Source of the DNA: Lantana camara
Taxonomy: Eukaryota > Streptophyta > Magnoliopsida > Lamiales > Verbenaceae
Assembly: GCA_037501455.1 (NCBI GenBank)
Contig: CM074858.1
Span: forward strand, 13,442,501-13,506,500
DNA: 64,000 bases
Direction: 5' to 3'
Shown: positions 22,081-32,805 of the stretch, one piece after another
Position numbering within the stretch: the stretch's first letter is position 1
How the letters are laid out: each line of letters begins with the position of its first letter
Translations under genes and position numbers: made by a program
Notes under the pieces: model-generated
Databases searched by the model: none
The model's input: the letters and a program-made list of their open reading frames with translations, nothing else
What the model was told of the DNA's origin: nothing

Positions 22081-24256
22081 CCTCGTTAATCGTGTTTCTG
22101 ATTCGTCTCAATTATACTGAATTTGGTAGAAATTCTTAGGCTTGATGCGATTGAGTATTTGTAATTGTTTTAGAAAGCCTGAATTACGAAACTGTATTTT
22201 TTTCCTGAAAGTTTCTGAAAATTGGTTTTTGTAAAATTTAATTTTGAAAAACAATTTTAGATTTGAAACTGTATAAACTGTTTTTGGATTTCTTGGATTG
22301 GTTTTACTTTTGAACGAAAACACGAAACGAAAGCCCGGAACACGATGAACACGCGAAACCCCGCGCGCGAAGGAGTCGCGCGCGCGGGCTTCGCGCACCA
22401 CCCTCCCGCAACCGCGCGGGAGGCCCTCCCGCATGGCCGCCCACCGCCTAGCACAGCACGCGCGCGCGAGGCGCGCGGTATGCGCGCGCAGTGCGCGCAC
22501 TCGCCTGGCCTTGGCCGGGCGCTGTGCGCGCCTGCCGTGCGCGTCCGCGCGCGCTTGCGACGCTGTGCCTCGTTTCGCGCACGGGCCCCGTTTTCGTGAT
22601 CCGGCCCCTTTCGTGTTTCGTGCAATCCAGTCCCAATTTTATTTTAATTTTAAAATTTTATTTTTGAATATTTATTTTAATTTTTGAATTAAAACTTAAA
22701 ATTGGGATTTTTGAGAAATTGAAACGGTTTACATTTTGGGAAATTACATCTTGATAAAATTATTAATTTTCAGAAATTAATTGGAATTTTATTTGTTTTG
22801 GTAATTTGGGATTTATTGAAAACTTTTATAAATAAGACTCGCATCAAGTCGTGTTTTAAGCTATTAGAGCTTAAAGCGAGAATTTTAATTTATTGGTTAA
22901 ATTTAAATTCTTGCAAAAGCATGTTAGGTGATCATGGGTTTAGATCTATGTATGGTTTTAATTTATGCACATGGATGGTTTAAATTGGGGTTGGAGCCCT
23001 ATAGTTGCGTTTTTTTCAATTGAGGTTGGAGCCTCACTTATGTGCGTACTGTTATGTGATTTATTATGTGGCTTTCCATATTACTGTTTTTGAGGCCGGG
23101 GTATGCCCCGTGTAATTGTCTAAGGCCAATATGAAGATTGAGCCTTATTACTTTATGTCTTTTTCTTTTTATTGTAATTTGAGAGTAGAGATAGGTGGTG
23201 AGGTTTTATTTTCATTTTGGAGACAATGCACCCATGGAGTAAGATGGACCACATTCAAGTAACAAGGAGGCCATAAGTGAAGACCCCTCAAAATGTTAGG
23301 GAGGGGAATCTCAATTGTTAAATGTAATAGAGATAGGGCTCGTATTTTGTTACTGCTTTCCCTTATATGATTTGAACTGTTTATGTGGCATGTATGTTAG
23401 AACTTGTGATTGTGGAGTGGCTCCCACATATCACGCATAAGATAGGTAGAACCCATGATCATTACATGTTAGTATCATGCTAGGACATGTTATCTGTTTA
23501 TGTGCTTGTTTGAAATGCATTTAAGTGTACTTGCATTAATCAAGACTAATAAAATTGGATAACATATATGTTGGTGAGGTCGAACCGGACAACTCTCCGG
23601 TTGATTCGAAAATTCCCATTAAATATTAAGCTAATTTCGAACAAATAGGTGTTTAATTCGAGATGCAAGTTTTGAATTAAATTCCTAGCATTCCATCAAT
23701 AGGTTTTAAGTTTAGTAAGTAAAGCTAGTTGTTGTCCGCGAGTCGTGGGATAGCTAGTGGAGCTTATTAGTTCTTAGTTACCTAATTGATCATTTTTGAT
23801 CAATATTTCGTGGTCAATTTTAGCAAGGGCGATGTCCGCGAGTCGTGGGTCGTTCGAACTAAGTTTTGGTCATGATCTTATGATTGATGGGTCTAGCTTA
23901 ACGCCTAAGTAAATATGGATGTCGCACGAGTCGTGGGTCCATATTGAAAGATAGGTGATGCAAAAACAATTACTAAGAGTTCTAAAGGTGTTAGAATTGG
24001 TAAGTTGTACCTACCTAGGGTTCTTGCTAAGAATGTCCGCGAGTCGTGGGTTCGAGGTAAAATGCCTAGGATCTTAGTACCCATTGGGAAACGTGTTCCT
24101 CTTAGATCTTTGGGAATTCTAGATCTTTGAAAAACAGTGGGAGCTACAATAGATTAAAGACCTTATCTTTTGTATATCGTTATAATTCAGCATGCTCACT
24201 AGTTCTCTGTTTTACCATTTAGGTCGTAGATTCTGTGATTCTCTACGTGTTTTGAA
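22081..24256 (+). other. Copia untranslated leader
   Basis: This 2.2-kb stretch between primer-binding site and gag has no supported gene. It holds a GC-rich island of about 270 bp (22345-22620) with many GCGCGC words in otherwise AT-rich DNA. Further on are four copies of TGTCCGCGAGTCGTGGG or a close variant at 23733, 23833, 23919 and 24033. Open frames in the GC-rich island exist on both strands only because stop codons are rare there. Confidence 0.75.
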
Positions 24257-24709
24257 ATGGCAACCAAAAACCCTCTTGTATCGATCCTCGAGTCAAACAA
24301 GTTGACTGGTCCCAACTATTCTGATTGGCTGAGGAATCTAAAAATCATTTTAGATTCTGAGAAGAGAACTTATGTTCTCTTCGAAGGGGAGCCTACTCCT
24401 GAAGGGGAGGCTCCCACTCGGGCCGAGCGGGACGCGATTCAGAAGTGGAAGGATGATAATCTCCAAGCCCGTTGCCTTATGTTGGCTAACATGTCTCCGG
24501 ACTTGCAAAGACAACATGAGGCCATGGAATTTGCTTGGGAGATTTACGACCACTTAGAGCAACTTTACCGCCCTCATGAACGTGTTACAAGGTATAACAC
24601 TTCAAAGGAATTATTCCACTTGAGAATGAGGCAGGTTCAAGTGTCCATGAATATGGACTCAAGTTTCTTGCCCTTACTGAGAAACTTGCTTCCATGGACA
24701 TGCCACTGA
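24257..24709 (+). CDS. gag: Copia gag, N-terminal part, frame broken
   Basis: The frame starts MATKNPLVSILESNKLTGPN and continues YSDWLRNLKIIL, the copia-type gag (UBN2-like) start. It proceeds normally to NTSKELFHLRMRQ and then leaves the conserved frame at about 24632-24637, where CAGGTTCAAG lacks one G relative to the expected Gln-Gly-Ser codons. The remaining 24 or so residues are out of frame. Continuation is found in the neighbouring frame (SSVHEYGLKFLAL...). No obvious slippery heptamer is present, so a single-base deletion is more likely than programmed shifting. Confidence 0.85.
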   Translation: MATKNPLVSILESNKLTGPNYSDWLRNLKIILDSEKRTYVLFEGEPTPEGEAPTRAERDAIQKWKDDNLQARCLMLANMSPDLQRQHEAMEFAWEIYDHLEQLYRPHERVTRYNTSKELFHLRMRQVQVSMNMDSSFLPLLRNLLPWTCH

Positions 24710-27700
24710 AAGATGAACTTTCAGTGGATTTGTTGCTAGCTTCGCTCCCACCATCATTCAACCCATTTGTCCTTAACTTCAACATGAATCATGCTGGTGC
24801 TACTGTAGCTGAGCTGATTAGTCAGCTTGTGACTGCTGAAAGCACGATCAAGAAGGACAATAAGGTTTTGATGGTGAATGCTCCATCTTCCTCTTCTGGG
24901 CCTTCTAAAGGTAAGGGCAAGAAAGCCCAAAAGAAGAAGAAGAAACCCCTTAGGCCCACTGGTGGCATTTCGAAGGGGAAGGCCCAAAAGAAGAAGCGTG
25001 ATCAGAAAGAGGATGTTTGCTTCCATTGTGGCAAAGCGGGACATTGGAGGAGAAACTGCCCAGAGTACAAGGCTACTCTAAAGAAAGGTATCTTTCTCGT
25101 TGAAGTAAATCTTTCTATTAATTCTAGTTCTTGGGTACTTGATACCGGTTGTGGAACTCATATCTGTAATGATGTACAGATGCTAAGTGAAGTCCAACAA
25201 CTCAAAGAAGGAGAATGTGTCTTGAAGATCGGCGATGGCTCAAACGTTGAAGCTCGAGCTTTAGGCACAATTAGATTAGATTTAGGTAGTTTTGAGTTAG
25301 TATTAAACAAAGTCCTTTATGTACCGAGCATTATTCGTAATATAATTTCAGTTCCAATATTAGATTGCGAAGGTTATGAAACTTATATTAAGAATGGTAA
25401 ATACTTTATCAAACGGAACAACTCTTCCGTTCATATCGGTACTCTAAGTAATGGACTTTACCTAACTCAAAATATCAATATTATGAATATACAACGAGAA
25501 ACAAAGCGTAAGAGAGATGACAAAGTTTCAGCTCCCTTATGGCACGCTAGATTAGGACACATTTCCAAGAACAGAATTAGCAAGATAAACACTTTAGGAT
25601 CATTCTCTGAAAATGATCTCAAAGAGTTAACTTCTTGCGAATCCTGTCTCAAAGGAAAAATGTCCAAAGTTCCTTTTAAAGGAACTGTGGAACGTGCCAC
25701 TAAGGTTCTGGATTTGATCCATACTGATGTTTGTGGACCGCTTAGTGTAAGCACGAGAAACAATCATCAGTATTTCATAACCTTCACTGACGACTTTAGT
25801 CGGTATGGTTATGTATACTTAATGAAGTATAAATCTGAAGCTTTTGAGAAATTCTTAGAATTTCAAAAGGTGGTTGAGAACCAAACTGGTCACAAGATCA
25901 AAGCACTTCGATCTGATCGAGGAGGCGAATATCTTAGTGAAGAATTCCTTAATCATCTCAAGGATAATGGGATTATCTCTCAGTGGACTCCTCCGGGAAC
26001 TCCTCAGCTTAATGGAGTTTCTGAGAGAAGGAATCGAACCCTACTTGATATGGTTCGTTCCATGATGAGTTTCACTGACTTACCACCTTCTTTCTGGGGT
26101 TATGCCCTAGAAAGTGCAGCAAAGATTTTGAATCTTGTTCCCTCTAAGTCAGTCCCTAAAACGCCCTATGAAATGTGGCATGGTAAAATCCCTAGTTATT
26201 CTTACTTAAGAATTTGGGGTTGTCCTGCTTACGTGAAGAGGACAGTGGGAGATAAGTTAGAATCTCGTTCTAACTTATGCTACTTTGTAGGCTATCCTAA
26301 GGAATCCATAGGATACTACTTCTATGATCAATCTGAACAAAAGGTGTTTGTTTCCAGAAATGCCACTTTTCTTGAGGAACCGTTCCTTAAAGAAAAGAAA
26401 GGCAAGATCATAGAATTAGAAGAAGTACAAAGTGACCCCATACCACCCACTGAAGAAACGTCCCACTCTGATCAACTGCAACCAATCACGAATTTCGATA
26501 CACATTTGAATCCTCCTCTAAGGCGTTCTGAACGTACTCCTAGACAGCCGGAGAGATGGTATGGATTCTTCCATGAAATCTCTCAAAAGGATAATGATCC
26601 TTTGACATATGAGGAGGCACTGTCAGATTCTGACTCTGAACAGTGGATAGAAGCCATGAAATCCGAAATGGATTCCATGAACTCCAACCAAGTTTGGACC
26701 TTGGTAGATTTGCCTGATGGGGTCAAACCCATAGGTTGCAAATGGATCTTTAAGAGAAAGCTTGGAGTTGATGGAAGCATTGCAGCCTACAAAGCAAGAC
26801 TGGTTGCAAAAGGATTCACTCAAAGACCCGGAGTGGACTTTGACGAAACCTTTTCACCAGTTGCAATGCAAAAGTCCATTCGAATCATGCTTGCCATTGC
26901 TGCATATTATGACTATGAGATATGGCAAATGGATGTGAAAACTGCCTTTCTCAATGGTGACATTGACAAAGACATTTATATGGAGCAACCCAGAGGTTTC
27001 ACATTCAGTGGGAGTGAGCAAAAGGTTTGCAAACTCCAAAGATCAATCTATGGATTGAAACAGGCTTCTAGGAATTGGAACATTCGATTTGATGAATCAG
27101 TCAAAGCGTTTGGCTTTATTCAAATTTCGAATGAGTCCTGTGTGTATAGAAAGGAATTGGAGACCTCAGTGCAATTCTTAGTACTTTATGTTGATGACAT
27201 CCTTCTTATTGGGAATTCGAAGGATGACATGAAAGTGACTAAGTTATGGTTATCGAACCAATTCGAGATGAAAGATCTTGGTGATGCGTCCTATATCCTT
27301 GGAATTAAAATCTATAGAGATAGATCTAGAAGGTTAATAGGACTATCACAGTCGATGTACATTGACAAAGTATTGAAGAGATTCAATATGGAGTCAGCAA
27401 AGGTTAAGAACCTTCCTATGAGTGTAGGAACATGTCTTTCAAAGAAGATGTGTCCTAAGACTAACCTTGAGAAGGAAAGAATGACTCATACACCTTATGC
27501 ATCAGCAATAGGTAGCATAATGTATGCAATGTTATGTACTCGACCGGATGTGGCTTATGCACTTAGTGTGACAAGTCGTTTCCAAACTGACCCTGGAGAT
27601 GGTCACTGGGCTGCTGTGAAGAATATTCTTAAGTACTTGAAAAGTACTAAAGATTTATTCTTAGTTTACGGAGGTCAGAAAGATCTTACTGTCGAAGGAT

Positions 27701-28176
27701 ACTGCGATGCAAGCTTTGCATCTGACTTAGATGATTTTAAGTCAATGTCAGGATACATTTTCTGCCTAAACGGCGGAGCAGTGAGTTGGAAGAGTTCCAA
27801 GCAAACAACCACTGCTGATTCGACCACTGAGGCCGAATACTTAGCTGCAAATGATGCAGCTAAGGAAGGTGTTTGGATTAGAAACTTCATTCAAGAGTTG
27901 AATGTTGTTCCTAGCATGAAAGACCCCATTACTGTGTTTTGTGACAACACTGGGGCGGTTGCTCAAGCAAGAGAACCAAGATCTCACCAACGGACCAAGC
28001 ACATTATGAGGAAGTATCACCTAATCCGTGATATTATCAAAAGAGGAGATGTGCAAATTGAGAGGGTCACATCAGCAGAGAACGTGGCAGATCCACTTAC
28101 TAAACCCCTTAGTCGAGAAGCTTTCCAAGGTCATCTTCAGAAGATGGGACTTAGAGTAGCTTTAGAATGGCTTTGA
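24694..28176 (+). CDS. pol: Copia Gag C-terminus plus Pol (PR-INT-RT-RNase H)
   Basis: An uninterrupted frame of 1160 codons. Domains in order: rest of Gag; a Lys-rich stretch; CCHC knuckle CFHCGKAGHWRRNC (residues about 109-122); protease WVLDTGCGTHICN; gag-pre-integrase LWHARLGH; integrase core with HTDVCGPL, SDRGGEY and NGVSERRNRTLLDMV (D-D-E); reverse transcriptase with KTAFLNGDIDKDIYMEQP and YVDDILLIGN; and RNase H with WKSSKQTTTADSTTEAEY and DNTGAVAQA. All catalytic motifs are present. Integrase before reverse transcriptase defines copia. The true product would start at 24257 but for the gag frame break, so in its present state this frame lacks a normal start. Confidence 0.95.
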   Translation: MDMPLKDELSVDLLLASLPPSFNPFVLNFNMNHAGATVAELISQLVTAESTIKKDNKVLMVNAPSSSSGPSKGKGKKAQKKKKKPLRPTGGISKGKAQKKKRDQKEDVCFHCGKAGHWRRNCPEYKATLKKGIFLVEVNLSINSSSWVLDTGCGTHICNDVQMLSEVQQLKEGECVLKIGDGSNVEARALGTIRLDLGSFELVLNKVLYVPSIIRNIISVPILDCEGYETYIKNGKYFIKRNNSSVHIGTLSNGLYLTQNINIMNIQRETKRKRDDKVSAPLWHARLGHISKNRISKINTLGSFSENDLKELTSCESCLKGKMSKVPFKGTVERATKVLDLIHTDVCGPLSVSTRNNHQYFITFTDDFSRYGYVYLMKYKSEAFEKFLEFQKVVENQTGHKIKALRSDRGGEYLSEEFLNHLKDNGIISQWTPPGTPQLNGVSERRNRTLLDMVRSMMSFTDLPPSFWGYALESAAKILNLVPSKSVPKTPYEMWHGKIPSYSYLRIWGCPAYVKRTVGDKLESRSNLCYFVGYPKESIGYYFYDQSEQKVFVSRNATFLEEPFLKEKKGKIIELEEVQSDPIPPTEETSHSDQLQPITNFDTHLNPPLRRSERTPRQPERWYGFFHEISQKDNDPLTYEEALSDSDSEQWIEAMKSEMDSMNSNQVWTLVDLPDGVKPIGCKWIFKRKLGVDGSIAAYKARLVAKGFTQRPGVDFDETFSPVAMQKSIRIMLAIAAYYDYEIWQMDVKTAFLNGDIDKDIYMEQPRGFTFSGSEQKVCKLQRSIYGLKQASRNWNIRFDESVKAFGFIQISNESCVYRKELETSVQFLVLYVDDILLIGNSKDDMKVTKLWLSNQFEMKDLGDASYILGIKIYRDRSRRLIGLSQSMYIDKVLKRFNMESAKVKNLPMSVGTCLSKKMCPKTNLEKERMTHTPYASAIGSIMYAMLCTRPDVAYALSVTSRFQTDPGDGHWAAVKNILKYLKSTKDLFLVYGGQKDLTVEGYCDASFASDLDDFKSMSGYIFCLNGGAVSWKSSKQTTTADSTTEAEYLAANDAAKEGVWIRNFIQELNVVPSMKDPITVFCDNTGAVAQAREPRSHQRTKHIMRKYHLIRDIIKRGDVQIERVTSAENVADPLTKPLSREAFQGHLQKMGLRVALEWL

Positions 28177-28177
28177 C

Positions 28178-28192
28178 GGGCAAGTGGGAGAT
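28178..28192 (+). other. Polypurine tract
   Basis: The purine-rich GGGCAAGTGGGAGAT immediately precedes the TGTTAGGA of the 3' LTR, the normal place of plus-strand priming. Confidence 0.7.
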
Positions 28193-30135
28193 TGTTAGGA
28201 ATAGTGCCCTAGAAAGCCGATTGTATATCCGCTTTGTGCTTTTCCTTATTGTAATCACAGACAATCTTTGAATAAAATAACGAATTGAGGCAACACTTCT
28301 TTATATGCTCTTGTTTGGTATGCGTTTACTTTTGCTGTGCATGTATGAGAACTCCCCTAATCCTGATGACTTTTAGGACTCTACCATTTAGGTGAAATGG
28401 TTCATGAAACGAGCCCTATATCACATAAGTCATGATTAGTAAAATACTCCAAGCCGATGAGTCCTACAGACAGTGGGAGTGTCAACCTGACTCCTCTAAG
28501 GCTTGCTTGTGGGATCACGCCCTTAAGAAGGACCACCTTGTTTCATGGAGGTGCAAAGTGTATAGTTGATACGTGCGTGATACATGAGGGTGCTTACTTT
28601 AATAAGTAAGTTCACTGAGGTGCCCCGTGTGAGAACATTCCTAAATGGGAAAGGAAGTTTCTATTTCAGGAAATGGAAACTTCCAGATTAGGAAATATCT
28701 CACGAGTCATTGATGTGATTAATTGATCCTTAGACTTGAGGTTCCTTGTCACTTTATGAGTTAACTCTGTAGTCTTAGGCATAAGCTTTAAAGGGTGTCG
28801 CCTTAGACAACTGATTCAAGGCTTATGCTGGGGCTGCACAAGTGACTCATGAAAGTGAATGAGAATCAAGAAAGGACCTGCACTTGCATTTGCAAGGTGA
28901 TCTCTTATTGTGTAAGTCATTCATATGCCATATGGAGTCCTTGGCCAAGGCAGTAGATCAAGACATCAAGAAAAGTGTTTCTTGGATTGAGATCAAATGG
29001 ATATGAAATGCACTTAGCTTTAAGACCGGATTATTAGGGTTCTGATTATTCCCTTGCCCTAGATCTTGGTTGAGAGATAGTAAGTAGGAGGATTGTATCT
29101 CACATGATTCAATGACTTAAAGGTTCTGTCGAATCCGAACATTCCAATTCAGCTAGGGGTTAAACACCTGTTGCTAGACTATGGTCGTTTAATCTGTGGA
29201 CTGATTAATTAATTAGTGAATTAATTAATTAGGGTCACTGCTAATTGAATTGAGAACCTAGAGGGTCACACACAACAACTTGGTTACATGAGTTGAGGCT
29301 TGAAAATGATTAAACGAGTTAATCGGACCAAGAGGGTTCCACACGTGTGAATTCACACGTGTGGCTCGCGTGAGTGACACGTGTCACTGTGACACGTGTC
29401 ACACACGTGTGATAATATATATGTTAAATAATTAATTGGTTAATTATTTAATAGACTTTGGTTTAATTTTGAATTAAAAGGAAAGTCTAATTTTGGAGAA
29501 AATAATCTAGTTAATTAATTATGAATTAATTAATTAGATAAAATAAGTTATTTATTTTATAATAAATAAAGTATAAAATTATCCAAAAAATAGTTTGGAT
29601 ATTTTTAAGCTCTCTTAAAAGTTGACTAGAAATAGAATTCAAAGTCAAAGTTGGAAAATACTTGATCATCAAGTAATAGGAGAGAGAGGAACCAAATCCT
29701 AGTCCAATAAGGACTAGGTTCGGCCGTCCCTCCCCTTTCATATATATAGGGGAGCTCATGCTCCCCTTTAGAGCTAATAGACAATTCTTGGTTCATGTGT
29801 TGAACACCTTCCTTTCTCCAAGATTAAATTAAACCCTAGGTTAAGCCTAAACACTAACTAGAGAACTAGCATCCTTACTAGTTAAATTGTGATCAAGTTG
29901 GTGGACTTTCTCTAGAGACTTCAAGTTAGAAGTTTGAAGATTCGAGCTTTACCAAAGGAGAGGGGATCAAGCCGCGTGAAGAGCGTTCTTGGGTGGCTTG
30001 AAACGCTTCAAGAAAGAATAAAAGAAAAGTAAGTTTTCTATCTTTACGAATTTGGTTACACGATTGCGAGTTCAAGGTCCTTTTGTTGGGAAAATTTTTT
30101 AAATTCCGCTGCTTTCTGATTCGTATTTTCCAACA
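28193..30135 (+). repeat. Copia 3' LTR
   Basis: Same length as the 5' LTR and identical except G at 28880. It ends TCCAACA and is followed by the TCATA target duplication. Confidence 0.95.
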
Positions 30136-30147
30136 TCATAATCATAG

Positions 30148-30794
30148 ATGGGATAAATACAGACCCCCCCCCCCCCCCCCCCCAATCCTTGGGAGGTTAT
30201 GCGCTTTACCCCCAATACTTCAAATCGGTGCATATTCCCCCTTCATCTTTGCAAAACGTAATACTTTACCCCTCTGACACTATTTCAGTGGAATATTTCA
30301 GGAATATTGTGTTCAAAATTAATTTTGACCGTCGATTTCTCCTCCGTCACAACGATCCAAGAGTCAAGACTATTATCATCGTGTTCCTCTCTCCATGACG
30401 AACATAACTCATACCCCATTCGACTCTATTGGCCATCGGAAGCATCGGAATTCACCTGCAAGGCTTCCCCGGTCATGCACCATGTTTGACCGACGATTTC
30501 TCCTTTGTTGCTTGTCGGATTTTGATTTTGAAACAATCATTGTGTTCTTTACATCAACACCTTCGATTTGATGTATAATATCAACACATTTTACATCTGA
30601 TTTGTATGAATTTGCCATTAGAAATTACGCCAAAAAAATTTCATAAAGTCCGGCGGAATATTCCTGGAATATTCCATCGGAAAGGGGTTAAGTGAACATC
30701 TTTCAAAGGTGAGGGGGTTAAATGTACCGATTTGAAGTATAGGGGGCAAAACGCACAATCCCCAAATGATGGGGGGTGTCTGTATTTATCCCAT
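30148..30794. mobile_element. MITE with ATGGGATAAATACAGAC termini
   Basis: It starts ATGGGATAAATACAGACCCC and ends with the complement GGGGTGTCTGTATTTATCCCAT. Longer imperfect complementarity runs inward (CCCAATACTTCAAATCGGT against ACCGATTTGAAGTAT). It is flanked by CATAG on both sides (30143-30147, 30795-30799), though a 3-bp ATA duplication with one more terminal base is also possible. It includes a run of about 17 C residues. Superfamily not assigned. Confidence 0.75.
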
Positions 30795-30839
30795 CATAGA
30801 TTATAAACTCTAGTCTAGTTAAGTTAGTTTAGAACTATG

Positions 30840-32800
30840 TGTTGGAAAACACGAATCAGAAAGCAGCGGAATTTAAAAATTTTTCCCAACAAAAGGATCT
30901 AGGACTCGCAATCGTGTAACCAAATTCGTAAAGATAGAAAACTTACTTTTCTTTTATTCTTTCTTGAAGCGTTTCAAGCCACCCAAGAACGCTCTTCTCG
31001 CGGCTTGATCCCCTCTCCTTGGTAAAGCTCGAATCTTCAAACTTCTAACTTGAAGCCTCTAGAGAAAGTCCATCAACTTGATCACAATCTAACTAGTAAG
31101 GATGCTAGTTCTCTAGTTAGTGTTTAGGCTTAACCTAGGGTTTATTTAATCTTGGAGAAAGAAAGGTGTTCAACACATGAACCAAAAGAATTGTCAATTC
31201 GCTCTAAAGGGGAGCATGAGCTCCCCTATATATAGGAAAGGGAGAGGGGCGCCGATCCTATTCCTTGTTGGGCAAGGATTTGGTTCCTCTCTCTCCTATT
31301 ACTTGATCATCACGTATTTTCCAACTTTGACTTTGAATTCTAATTCAAGTCAACTTTTAAGAGAGCTAAAATTATCCAAACTATTTTTGGATAATTTTAT
31401 ACTTTATTTATTATAAAATAAATAACTTATTTTTATCTAATTAATTAATTCGTAATTTAATTAACTAGATTATTTTCTCCAAAATAAGACTTTCTTTTTA
31501 ATTCAAAATTAAACCAAAGTCTATTAAATAATTAACACATTTAATTATTTAATACATATATATATATATAATATATATATATTCACACGTGTGTGACACG
31601 TGTCACAGTGACACGTGTCACTCACGTGAGCCACACGTGTGATTTCACACGTGTGGAACCCTCTTGGCCCAATTAACTCGTTTAATCATTTTAAAGCCTC
31701 AACTCATGTAACCAAGTTGTTGTGTGTGACCCTCTAGGTTCTCAATTCAATTAGCAGTGACCCTAATTAATTAATTCACTAATTAATTAATCAGTCCACA
31801 GATTAAACGACCATAGTCTAGCAACAGGTGTTTAACCCCTAGCTGAATTGGAATGTTCGGATTCGACAGAACCTTTAAGTCATTGATTCATGTGAGATAC
31901 AATCCTCCTACTTACTATCTCTCAACCAAGATCTAGGGCAAGGGAATAATCAAAACCCTAATAATCCGGTCTTAAAGCTAAGTGCATTTCATATCCATTT
32001 GATCTCAATCCAAGAAACCCTTTTCTTGATGTCTTGATCTACTGCCTTGGCCAAGGACTCCATATGGCATATGAATGACTTACACAATAAGAGATCACCT
32101 TGCAAATGTAAGTGTAGGTCCTTTCTTGATTCTCATTCACTTTCATGAATCACTTGTGTAGGCCCAGCATAAGCCTTGAATCAGTTGTCTAAGGCGACAC
32201 CCTTTAAAGCTTATACCTAAGACTACAGAGTTAACTCATAAAGTGACAAGGAACCTCAAGTCTAAGGATCAATTAATCACATCAATGACTCGTGAGATAT
32301 TTCCTAATCTGGAAGTTTCCATTTCCTGAAATAGAAACTTCCTTTCCCATTTAGGAATGTTCTCACACGGGGCACCTCAGTGAACTTACTTATTAAAGTA
32401 AGCACCCTCATGTATCACGCACGTATCAACTATACACTTTGCACCTCCATGAAACAAGGTGGTCCTTCTTAAGGGCGTGATCCCACAAGCAAGCCTTAGA
32501 GGAGTCAGGTTGACACTCCCACTGTCTGTAGGACTCATCGGCTTGGAGTATTTTACTAATCATGACTTATGTGATATAGGGCTCGTTTCATGAACCATTT
32601 CACCTAAATGGTAGAGTCCTAAAGTCATCAGGATTAGGGGAGTTCTCATACATGCACAACTAAAGTAAACGCATACCAAACAAGAGCATATAAAGAAGTG
32701 TTGCCTCAATTCGTTATTTTATTCAAAGATTGTCTGTGATTACAATAAGGAAAAGCACAAAGCGGATATACAATCGGCTTTTAGGGCACTATTCCTGACA
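30840..32800 (-). mobile_element. Solo LTR of the same copia family
   Basis: On the minus strand it starts TGTCAGGAATAGTGCCCTA and ends TTTTCCAACA, homologous along its full length to the LTRs of the intact element but with many substitutions and small indels. CTATG target duplications at 30835-30839 and 32801-32805 show that it was a complete insertion reduced by LTR-LTR recombination. It carries six CACGTG cores, one more than the intact element. Confidence 0.93.
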
Positions 32801-32805
32801 CTATG

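Larger units (their letters stand above)
20122..30135 (+). mobile_element. Full-length, very young Ty1/copia retrotransposon
   Basis: Two 1943-bp LTRs (20122-22064 and 28193-30135) start TGTTAGGA and end TCCAACA. The target duplication is TCATA on both sides (20117-20121, 30136-30140). Reading the LTRs side by side I found one difference, A at 20809 against G at 28880, and no indel. Between them lie a Met-tRNA-type primer-binding site, a 2.2-kb leader, gag with a one-base frame break, a 1160-codon pol frame in copia order (PR-INT-RT-RH) and a purine tract before the 3' LTR. The lineage within copia was not assigned. Confidence 0.95.

Noticed and set aside
22345..22687. Long overlapping open frames on both strands in the GC-rich leader island
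   Set aside because: Arg/Ala-rich frames in all phases arise because stop codons are rare in GC-rich DNA. They have no domain, and the position is the untranslated leader of a copia element.
24694..28176. Programmed frameshifting between copia gag and pol
   Set aside because: Copia elements normally use one frame, no slippery heptamer was seen at 24632-24637, and conserved Gag residues continue in the second frame, which fits a one-base deletion.
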